Shown: positions 39,773-44,510 of the stretch, in pieces
How positions within the stretch are numbered: position 1 is the stretch's first letter
Layout of the letters: every line of letters begins with the position of its first letter
Virus record (IMG/VR): IMGVR_UViG_3300020596_000041
Location: 1-44,510 of that record
DNA: 44,510 nucleotides
Reading direction: 5' to 3' (one strand)
DNA from: a virus
Program-made: the position numbers and the translations under genes
The notes under the pieces: model-generated
Database searches by the model: none
What the model saw: the letters and a program-made list of their open reading frames with translations, nothing else
What the model was told of the DNA's origin: nothing

Positions 39773-39919
39773 ATGAATATTATCAATGATTTAAAAGAAA
39801 GATTAGAGAAGTTAAGGAAGGAATGGGTAGATCGTCCTGCAATGAGAAGTCTTACTGAGAAACGGGCGAAGATACTAAAAACCTTGTTGGAAAAGTATGA
39901 AGGAAAAGAAATTGCATAA
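39773..39919 (+). CDS. small helical protein, 48 aa
   Basis: Charged, alternating Lys/Glu/Leu sequence (NDLKERLEKLRKEWVDRP, then LLEKYEGKEIA), so probably a coiled coil. No known family. Overlaps the next gene by 23 bases, where the following ATG begins inside it. Confidence 0.55.
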   Translation: MNIINDLKERLEKLRKEWVDRPAMRSLTEKRAKILKTLLEKYEGKEIA

Positions 39920-40025
39920 GTGTTTTGATTGCAAAGCCCTAGTTCATATGAACGCGGATAGATGCAAGCCCTGCTCAGAAGACCATAGGGAGCAGAAAGC
40001 AAGAGAGTACTCAAAAAGTAAATGA
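39897..40025 (+). CDS. small zinc-ribbon-like protein, 42 aa (paralogue)
   Basis: MKEKKLHKCFDC ... DRCKPCSED: two CxxC pairs (residues 9/12 and 24/27). Closely resembles the protein at 1625-1777, which supports both. Its stop overlaps the rusA start (ATGA). Confidence 0.7.
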   Translation: MKEKKLHKCFDCKALVHMNADRCKPCSEDHREQKAREYSKSK

Positions 40026-40390
40026 AAAATTGTATTTTTATCATCCCTGGAGAATTAACTGATCTGAATACGTATATAAACGCTGAGAGAACAAATCGTT
40101 ATAAGGCAGCGAGTATCAAGAAAGCTGAAACGCAGCGAGTTTGGGGAGAGTTAGAGAATCAGAAGGTAAAACCGATTAAGGGAATAGTTGAGATGATCTG
40201 TACATGGTATACCAAGGATCTCAAGAAGGATAGCGACAATGTAGCATTTGCTCTCAAATACATATTAGATGGCATGGTGCTTGCGAAAGTGTTGCCGGAC
40301 GATAGCAGGAAGTATACAGGCTCGATTGTGCATATATTCGATGTTGACGCTAAGAAACCAAGAGTTGAGATAGATATAACGCAGAGATAA
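40022..40390 (+). CDS. rusA: RusA-family Holliday-junction resolvase
   Basis: 122 aa, normal for RusA. Cuts four-way DNA junctions during phage recombination/replication to free DNA for packaging. The family core is evident: KKDSDNVAFALKYILDGMVL and VLPDDS, with acidic residues Asp70, Asp72, Asp83 and Asp93/94 in the right places and a basic N-terminal half. Overlaps the small zinc-ribbon gene (ATGA). Best-identified DNA enzyme in the early region. Confidence 0.88.
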   Translation: MKNCIFIIPGELTDLNTYINAERTNRYKAASIKKAETQRVWGELENQKVKPIKGIVEMICTWYTKDLKKDSDNVAFALKYILDGMVLAKVLPDDSRKYTGSIVHIFDVDAKKPRVEIDITQR

Positions 40391-40405
40391 TTTTCATACT
40401 GTCCT

Positions 40406-40525
40406 ATGAAAAACAATCGAACAGCAAAAGCTGTGTACAGGGTACTTGAGTATCTTGCGAAAAGATATAACAGTCAGATGTGTAGAGATCTCTGCTATAG
40501 AATCTATTGGGAGTTTACAAAATGA
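40406..40525 (+). CDS. hypothetical small protein, 39 aa
   Basis: Basic and Tyr/Arg-rich: MKNNRTAKAVYRVLEYLAKR then YNSQMCRDLCYRIYWEFTK. No recognised family. First in a chain of ATGA-overlapped small genes. Confidence 0.5.
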   Translation: MKNNRTAKAVYRVLEYLAKRYNSQMCRDLCYRIYWEFTK

Positions 40526-40674
40526 ATATAGTTAGTTACATGGCAGGACTTTTAACTTTTCCGGCAATACTCGTTGGGCTGAGTATCTTATTAGGAGCAA
40601 TCAGTAGTGTTGAGGATAGGGAGCGAGAAGAAGAATTATTCGATTGGAAAAATTCGTATAAGGATAAGCTATGA
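40522..40674 (+). CDS. small single-helix membrane protein, 50 aa
   Basis: Hydrophobic segment at about residues 4-27 (VSYMAGLLTFPAILVGLSILL) followed by an acidic/basic tail (EDREREEELFDWKN). Start and stop both overlap neighbours as ATGA. Confidence 0.55.
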   Translation: MNIVSYMAGLLTFPAILVGLSILLGAISSVEDREREEELFDWKNSYKDKL

Positions 40675-40745
40675 GGTGTATTTTAAATGTAATTATGTTT
40701 TTTGTTATTCTTTTTAGCTTGGCTGTAGTTTGGGTATTGTTATGA
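40671..40745 (+). CDS. 24-aa membrane peptide
   Basis: MRCILNVIMFFVILFSLAVV is nearly all hydrophobic, so a lone membrane helix. Coupled to both neighbours by ATGA overlaps, which supports it as real. Confidence 0.5.
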   Translation: MRCILNVIMFFVILFSLAVVWVLL

Positions 40746-41269
40746 AAAAACTAACACTTAAATACTACTTCCATATCCACCACGAAATACTTGTTGAGGC
40801 TTTAACCGAGCCTCTCAAGAATAGGATTAAATACATTAAGGAGAATAAACCAAAGGATGAGATTGAGTTAAGGCTAAAACTTATCAAACCTGTCAAGGGT
40901 AAGTTACCTAGTGAGCTTATTAAAGCAGACCAAGCACGGGATAAAGCAAACCAAGCATGGGGTAAAGCATACCAAGCATGGGATAAAGCAAACCAAGCAT
41001 TCATTAAAGCATACCAAGCACGGGGTAAAGCAAACCAAGCATGGGGTAAAGCATACCAAGCATGGGATAAAGCAAACCAAGCATTCATTAAAGCATACCA
41101 AGCACGGGGTAAAGCAGACCAAGCACGGGATAAAGCAAACCAAGCATGGGTTAAAGCACTAGAAGATAACATGCCAGCTCTTGAGAAGTTACATAAGATT
41201 GAGTGTGGATGTGCTTATGACTTTAAAAAGAAAACTATCTTTACTAAAGAGAATGGGTTGGAGAAATAA
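40742..41269 (+). CDS. heptad-repeat protein (11 x KA-QA--), 175 aa
   Basis: Residues ~61-137 are eleven copies of a 7-residue unit [KA(D/N/Y)QA(R/W/F)x], with a larger four-unit block repeated. Predicted as one long amphipathic helix or coiled-coil rod; flanked by an N-terminal domain MKKLTLKYYFHIHHEILVEAL and a C-terminal part with Cys (ECGCAYDF). Start ATG 40742, overlapping the previous stop. Function unknown. Confidence 0.7.
   Translation: MKKLTLKYYFHIHHEILVEALTEPLKNRIKYIKENKPKDEIELRLKLIKPVKGKLPSELIKADQARDKANQAWGKAYQAWDKANQAFIKAYQARGKANQAWGKAYQAWDKANQAFIKAYQARGKADQARDKANQAWVKALEDNMPALEKLHKIECGCAYDFKKKTIFTKENGLEK
40922..41152 (+). repeat. 21-bp tandem repeat array, 11 units, within a gene
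   Basis: Unit AAAGCAnACCAAGCAnnnnn(T), in frame with the heptad protein. An 84-bp superunit of four is itself repeated, suggesting recent slippage or unequal recombination. Confidence 0.85.
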
Positions 41270-41271
41270 CT

Positions 41272-41355
41272 ATGAAAAAATGGACAACGCAATCAGGAGA
41301 AGACATAACTACAACTGATATTAAAAGTCCGATATATCACAAAAATAGAGAATAA
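41272..41355 (+). CDS. hypothetical peptide, 27 aa
   Basis: MKKWTTQSGEDITTTDIKSP then IYHKNRE. No family. Starts two bases after the heptad gene; no strong ribosome-binding site beyond GGAGAAAT. Confidence 0.4.
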   Translation: MKKWTTQSGEDITTTDIKSPIYHKNRE

Positions 41356-41371
41356 CTAACGTACTAAATAT

Positions 41372-41599
41372 ATGAACTACACAGAAAAAGGATTTATTTG
41401 GAAAAAAGGCAAACGAGCATGTGTTGTTTTAATTAGTAATGAAAATAAAACCTATCAAGTTGCTCTCAATAATGAGCAAATGGACTCTTTGATTTTTATA
41501 TTGCCACAATTATTCGATGACCACGTAATAAAAGTATTAGAAGAACCGCTGGATATTACTTTAGACAAACCATTATCAGACAAGGAGAAGAAAGCATGA
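41372..41599 (+). CDS. hypothetical protein, 75 aa (paralogue of the right-edge gene)
   Basis: FIWKKGKRACVVLISNENKT YQVALNNEQMDSLIFILPQL is a compact alpha/beta region; the tail is ITLDKPLSDKEKKA. A strong paralogue is encoded at 44308-44510, sharing most positions. The DNA for DKPL carries the shared TAGACAAACCATTA repeat. Function unknown. Confidence 0.65.
   Translation: MNYTEKGFIWKKGKRACVVLISNENKTYQVALNNEQMDSLIFILPQLFDDHVIKVLEEPLDITLDKPLSDKEKKA
41561..41575 (+). repeat. 3'-end seam repeat, copy 1
   Basis: TTAGACAAACCATTA encodes the LDKPL tail of the preceding gene. TAGACAAACCATTA recurs near the ends of three other right early genes. Confidence 0.75.
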
Positions 41600-41958
41600 T
41601 TCAGCAAACAATAATTAAGTTTTATAAAGCACCAAAAATAGGCGATTATCTGGACATAATGCTTGTTAAGCATGAAATGGGCAAGTCATTTAATGGATAT
41701 TTAGAAAAGGGGAGAATTGTTTGGGAGGATATTAAAGAGGGTGCGGAGTGGAGAGACTACACGCCATTTATGGTTATTCCACATTATTTTCCCATTCAAG
41801 AACTTATTGACGCATTAACAGACAAAGCAGTTTTGCCGAGCACTATACAGGTAGAAACAATCGCTGAACTTAGCGCCACCAAATACCATCTAGAAGATAT
41901 GAGAAAGCTAGTATTTAGAGAGCAGGAATCATACGAGAAGAAAGGCCAAGATGAATAA
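41596..41958 (+). CDS. hypothetical protein, 120 aa
   Basis: Unrecognised. Begins MIQQTIIKFYKAPKIGDYLD, then IMLVKHEMGKSFNGYLEKGR; charged, mixed fold, with a helical C-terminus (ISATKYHLEDMRKLVFREQE-like). Start overlaps the previous stop as ATGA. Confidence 0.6.
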   Translation: MIQQTIIKFYKAPKIGDYLDIMLVKHEMGKSFNGYLEKGRIVWEDIKEGAEWRDYTPFMVIPHYFPIQELIDALTDKAVLPSTIQVETIAELSATKYHLEDMRKLVFREQESYEKKGQDE

Positions 41959-42085
41959 CTTTATAAGCCCAGCAGAGGCAAAGAAAATGGGTATAAACAT
42001 AAAGTTTAGGAGAATTAAAAGGCTTGGCAGACCAGCAAAAGTATATGGAAAAAGACAAAGAGGGTGGGTAGAAAGGCCATTGTGA
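41951..42085 (+). CDS. hypothetical basic protein, 44 aa
   Basis: Very basic (INIKFRRIKRLGRPAKVYGK) so probably nucleic-acid binding, with a GRPAK stretch similar to an AT-hook core. Overlaps both neighbours. No known family. Confidence 0.5.
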   Translation: MNNFISPAEAKKMGINIKFRRIKRLGRPAKVYGKRQRGWVERPL

Positions 42086-42369
42086 TGAATAACTTAATAG
42101 CTGAGAGTATCAAGGATCTTGAGTTCATCCTAACTGAGTGGGAGGGGGATACCAACGCTCTACTAGGTGCCGTAAGAGTAAACGCTAGATTGGACAGAAT
42201 AACCCCCATCCTCACAGCCATAGCAGAAAAGACGAGGGAGGAAACATTATGGGAAGTCTCAACTGAAGTTCATAAGATGACAAATAAATATGAGGAGGGA
42301 TACATGGCAGCCGTGGTTGATGTTAAGTCAATCCTTGCCTCTCTCGATGCAGACAAGGAGAGTAAATAA
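42085..42369 (+). CDS. hypothetical helical protein, 94 aa
   Basis: MNNLIAESIKDLEFILTEWE opens a fully helical protein (ARLDRITPILTAIAEKTREE, VVDVKSILASLDADKESK). ATG 42085 overlaps the previous stop as TGATG. No known family. Confidence 0.6.
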   Translation: MNNLIAESIKDLEFILTEWEGDTNALLGAVRVNARLDRITPILTAIAEKTREETLWEVSTEVHKMTNKYEEGYMAAVVDVKSILASLDADKESK

Positions 42370-42370
42370 T

Positions 42371-42523
42371 ATGAAAACTAAACAAGAACAGAAAGAAGAG
42401 GCGATGGAAGCCTATGAAGCAATAGTGAACCCAATAAACAAATTCTACGATGCAATAGTAGACCCCGCAACGAAAGCCTACATAGCAAAGTGCAAAGAGA
42501 TAGACGAACAGGAGGAGGAATAA
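42371..42523 (+). CDS. hypothetical helical protein, 50 aa (KQEQK family)
   Basis: MKTKQEQKEEAMEAYEAIVN is repeated in style by the gene at 43729 (KQEQKREALEAYEAI), so these are paralogues. Highly charged helix. Function unknown. Confidence 0.55.
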   Translation: MKTKQEQKEEAMEAYEAIVNPINKFYDAIVDPATKAYIAKCKEIDEQEEE

Positions 42524-42524
42524 T

Positions 42525-42803
42525 ATGAAAACATTCGGATTTAAGACAAGAAAAGAATTTAGGGAGAAGTTTCCAGATAGATGTGCAGATACCAAAGAAG
42601 CGGAATCCTTCCTCTCCGAATCAATCCAACAAGCAGTAGCAGAAGAAAGGGAGAGGTTGGTGAGGGAGGTAAAGGAAATGAGGATAAGATTTAACAAAAA
42701 GAATATATTGATGTATAAAATCGAGATAGAAAATTACAATATGGCGATTGATGATGTTATCAGTTCCTTCCTAGACAAACCATTAACAGACGGGGAGAAA
42801 TAA
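42525..42803 (+). CDS. hypothetical protein, 92 aa, with DKPL tail
   Basis: MKTFGFKTRKEFREKFPDRC then a Glu/Arg-rich helix (QQAVAEERERLVREVKEMRIRF). The C-terminus SSFLDKPLTDGEK carries the shared DKPL(T/S)D seam. Its TAA stop is the first three bases of the start-linked repeat of the next gene. Confidence 0.6.
   Translation: MKTFGFKTRKEFREKFPDRCADTKEAESFLSESIQQAVAEERERLVREVKEMRIRFNKKNILMYKIEIENYNMAIDDVISSFLDKPLTDGEK
42772..42785 (+). repeat. 3'-end seam repeat, copy 2
   Basis: TAGACAAACCATTA, encoding the DKPL tail, 15 bases before the start-linked repeat at 42801. Confidence 0.75.
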
Positions 42804-42820
42804 ACCTTTACTTATATGAA
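42801..42820 (+). repeat. start-linked repeat, copy 4
   Basis: TAAACCTTTACTTATATGAA, the same 20 bases found three times at the left end; supplies the stop of the previous gene and the ATG (42816) of the next. Confidence 0.9.
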
Positions 42821-43232
42821 AAGAGAAATTAAATTCAGAGCGTGGGTAAAAAAAGAAAATAGTATGGTTGATATAACCTGTATTGATTGGACTAAACAAG
42901 AGAGTCAACCAAATGGGTGGTGTGCTTGTTCTTGGGAGGATGGATTTAATGAAAGTGTAGATACCCAAGAGAAAGATTGTGTTTTTCCTTTAGATCAAGT
43001 TGAACTTATGCAATTTACAGGCTTGCTTGATAAAGACGGAAAAGAGATTTACGAGGGAGATATAGTTGAAAGGCCAGATGGGGGCAATCCAGGTTTGGTT
43101 CGATGGTTTGATGGTGGTTATTGGGGCGTTGAAGTTGAGAGTGATGTTTGGAGCTACATGTTCGATTGCAATCATCCCGAAAACCATGAAGTCATTGGAA
43201 ACATTTATGAAAATCCTGAGTTATTAGCCTAG
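42816..43232 (+). CDS. YopX family protein (copy 2)
   Basis: 138 aa with the family pattern: MKREIKFRAWVKKENSMVDI at the N-terminus, LMQFTGLLDKDGKEIYEGDI in the middle and HEVIGNIYENPELL at the end. Paralogue of the protein at 953-1300. Here the start-linked repeat sits directly before it, without an intervening HNH gene. Function of YopX proteins is unknown. Confidence 0.85.
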   Translation: MKREIKFRAWVKKENSMVDITCIDWTKQESQPNGWCACSWEDGFNESVDTQEKDCVFPLDQVELMQFTGLLDKDGKEIYEGDIVERPDGGNPGLVRWFDGGYWGVEVESDVWSYMFDCNHPENHEVIGNIYENPELLA

Positions 43233-43246
43233 GAGAAGTAACATAT

Positions 43247-43384
43247 ATGAAAAGAAAAGAATTTATTGAAATATTTGGAGAATTACCAGAGGATATGCTG
43301 GGAAATGATTGGGAGAATGATATCCAGGAGTTAGAAGTATTGAAGGAAATAACCTATAAATTTAAAGAGAAGGCGAAGGAGTAG
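43247..43384 (+). CDS. hypothetical acidic protein, 45 aa
   Basis: MKRKEFIEIFGELPEDMLGN, then NDWENDIQELEVLKEITYKF. Charged helical; no family. A possible ribosome-binding site AGGAGAAG precedes it. Confidence 0.5.
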   Translation: MKRKEFIEIFGELPEDMLGNDWENDIQELEVLKEITYKFKEKAKE

Positions 43385-43386
43385 AT

Positions 43387-43551
43387 ATGAAGATACTTGA
43401 AATAAAAATCAAAGAAATGTTTGACGCAGTATTTGAACCTAGAGAAGAATTTATGAAACTGTCTAAGTCTAGTCAAGATTTATTGTTAGGACAATTACAG
43501 GATGCAATTATTGATGGAATCAAATTGTTAACCCCTGACTTAAAGGAGTAA
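43387..43551 (+). CDS. hypothetical helical protein, 54 aa
   Basis: MKILEIKIKEMFDAVFEPRE, then DLLLGQLQDAIIDGIKLLTP. Amphipathic helices; no known family. GCGAAGGAG lies shortly before its ATG. Ends 3 bases before the next gene. Confidence 0.5.
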   Translation: MKILEIKIKEMFDAVFEPREEFMKLSKSSQDLLLGQLQDAIIDGIKLLTPDLKE

Positions 43552-43553
43552 AT

Positions 43554-43745
43554 ATGAAAAAACAATACTTTATAACAAGCAGGTTAAATAAAAAGACAGG
43601 AATGTACGACTTCTTCTTTAATGGCAAGAATGTAACTTGCTTATGGATGGATTTCTTTAGCGGTCTGAGTATGGAGCAGGAACTAAGTTGTACCAAGTTA
43701 TTTATTAAAAAGTATGGCAGAAAACTATATGAAAAAATTAACTAA
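43554..43745 (+). CDS. hypothetical protein, 63 aa
   Basis: MKKQYFITSRLNKKTGMYDF, FFNGKNVTCLWMDFFSGLS: short beta then helix. TTAAAGGAGTAAAT precedes the ATG. Overlaps the next gene by 17 bases. Confidence 0.55.
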   Translation: MKKQYFITSRLNKKTGMYDFFFNGKNVTCLWMDFFSGLSMEQELSCTKLFIKKYGRKLYEKIN

Positions 43746-43929
43746 ACAAGAACAAAAAAGAGAGGCACTGGAAGCTTATGAAGCTATAGATAAGCAAAGA
43801 GTGGAAGCTTGCAAAGCAAACGATTACTCAGCATGGGAAACCTGCGAAGCAACAAGAGCCGAGGCACTACAAGCCTATGACGATAGAATAGACGAGATAG
43901 ACAAACCATTACAAGTTGATAAAGAATAG
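43729..43929 (+). CDS. hypothetical helical protein, 66 aa (KQEQK family)
   Basis: MKKLTKQEQKREALEAYEAI followed by Glu/Ala/Asp repeats. Paralogue of 42371-42523 and also ends with IDKPLQVDKE, a DKPL seam. ATG 43729 is preferred over an upstream in-frame ATG at 43714 by similarity to the paralogue's start. Confidence 0.55.
   Translation: MKKLTKQEQKREALEAYEAIDKQRVEACKANDYSAWETCEATRAEALQAYDDRIDEIDKPLQVDKE
43898..43911 (+). repeat. 3'-end seam repeat, copy 3
   Basis: TAGACAAACCATTA encoding DKPL, near the end of the preceding gene. Confidence 0.75.
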
Positions 43930-43933
43930 ACCT

Positions 43934-44290
43934 ATGACAAAAGAAATCGAACAAATAACAGTTTGCACAACATGTAAAATACCACTTATCTGGACATTCT
44001 TGTGGGCTTACAGCGAATATTACTGTATCAACTGCGGTGGACACTGGGGAATGATGGGCGCAGGAGAATGTGTTGATCTTACACCAGAACTAAAAGCGCA
44101 AAACAAAGTCATTTTGAGGGTTTGGAATGCGCTAAGATGTAATCTTATTGTTAGGGGTGATTTTGGCAGAAGTAACTGCAAAAAGTGCACTGGTAGCTTT
44201 ACCCACAGAAATCATCTATCTAAGTCAGAAATCAGAAAAAACAAACTAGCAACCAGTATGCTTAAAAAATTGATAGGTGCTTGGAACTAA
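43934..44290 (+). CDS. zinc-ribbon protein, 118 aa
   Basis: Three CxxC pairs: CTTC (about residues 11-14), CINC (about 31-34) and CKKC (about 82-85), with GGHWGMMGAGEC between. Likely two zinc sites. Basic C-terminus suggests nucleic-acid binding. Start ATG 43934 follows the previous stop by four bases. Function unknown. Confidence 0.6.
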   Translation: MTKEIEQITVCTTCKIPLIWTFLWAYSEYYCINCGGHWGMMGAGECVDLTPELKAQNKVILRVWNALRCNLIVRGDFGRSNCKKCTGSFTHRNHLSKSEIRKNKLATSMLKKLIGAWN

Positions 44291-44307
44291 CTAAAAAGGA
44301 CTAACCT

Positions 44308-44510
44308 ATGACAGACACAAAAGAACTTATCTGGAAAAAAGGCAAACAAATATGTGTTGTTTTGATTAGTCATGGAAAAAAAACCTACCAAGTTGCTCTC
44401 AATAATGAGCAAATGAACTCTTTGATTTCTATATTGCCACAATTATTTGATAACCATGTAATAAAAATATTAGAAGAACCACTGGGTATTATTTTAAACA
44501 AACCATTAAC
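44308..44510 (+). CDS. hypothetical protein, 3'-truncated by the window edge
   Basis: MTDTKELIWKKGKQICVVLI, then TYQVALNNEQMNSLISILPQ: a clear paralogue of the protein at 41372-41599. The frame is open at the right edge after ...LNKPL. Joined to the left edge the next codons would read T-D-N-M-N-D, which restores the DKPL(T/S)D seam and runs in frame into the gene starting at 8. Confidence 0.65.
   Translation, partial: MTDTKELIWKKGKQICVVLISHGKKTYQVALNNEQMNSLISILPQLFDNHVIKILEEPLGIILNKPL
44495..44508 (+). repeat. 3'-end seam repeat, copy 4
   Basis: TAAACAAACCATTA, one base different from TAGACAAACCATTA, at the truncated right end. Confidence 0.65.

Noticed and set aside
40922-41152. CRISPR array
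   Set aside because: Units are adjacent without spacers and are inside a coding frame.
40765-41172. Long open frames on both strands through the heptad array
   Set aside because: A repeat unit of 21 bp keeps every frame open. Only the frame starting at 40742 has non-repeat flanks, an ATGA link and a normal start.
1-44510. tRNA genes, insertion sequences and complete integrase or polymerase genes
   Set aside because: Looked for characteristic sequences and motifs and saw none. A tRNA scan would be needed to exclude degenerate tRNAs.

Overview
The window looks like most or all of the genome of a tailed bacteriophage, probably podovirus-like. It has small and large terminase, portal, scaffold, an N4-gp56-type major capsid protein, large internal virion proteins and a wall amidase, but I see no tape-measure or tail-tube gene. 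The amidase and the strong GGAGGTGA ribosome-binding sites point to a walled bacterial host that I cannot name. I see no tRNA, CRISPR array, integrase with a catalytic domain, DNA or RNA polymerase, or sigma factor.

Layout: (1) 1-2568, plus strand, small early genes: a 'PGDW' phage protein, an HNH fragment, a YopX-family protein, small Cys-rich proteins. (2) 2565-4876, minus strand, a block of small genes read leftward from two sigma70-like promoters, one with a perfect 20-bp palindrome between -35 and -10. (3) 4877-5665, a purine-rich stretch without genes. (4) 5666-37939, plus strand, the late region: terminases, portal, internal proteins, scaffold, capsid, then a glycosyltransferase/methyltransferase cassette (17.8-22.6 kb), surface and fibre-like proteins with lectin-like and repeat domains, an adaptor, a very large tail-like protein, and an amidase/small-membrane-protein lysis block. 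One membrane gene is inverted here and has its own promoter. (5) 37940-38322, a control region. (6) 38323-44510, plus strand, early genes: RusA resolvase, many 25-120 aa proteins, several paralogous to genes at the left end. The last gene runs off the right edge. Joining the right edge to the left edge rebuilds a plausible reading frame, so the window may be a circularly permuted genome.

The most striking signal is a bipartite promoter-like element used ten times, only on the plus strand and only in the late region. It has the box GTTGTCTAAT, then 24-25 bases, then a TAnnnT-like -10 hexamer. In nine of ten cases the next ATG follows the hexamer by exactly 6 bases (seven cases) or 9 bases (two cases), mostly without a Shine-Dalgarno. 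This predicts a phage-specific late regulon with leaderless mRNAs. The tenth copy, before scaffold and capsid, instead leaves a leader of about 57 nt with a strong ribosome-binding site.

Other notable signals: two genes whose best starts are ATA and ATT, each behind a strong ribosome-binding site; two glycosyltransferase N-termini broken by a stop or a one-base shift; and short conserved DNA seams at the ends of early genes (TAAACCTTTACTTATATGAA before starts, TAGACAAACCATTA near stops), consistent with shuffling of early-gene cassettes.
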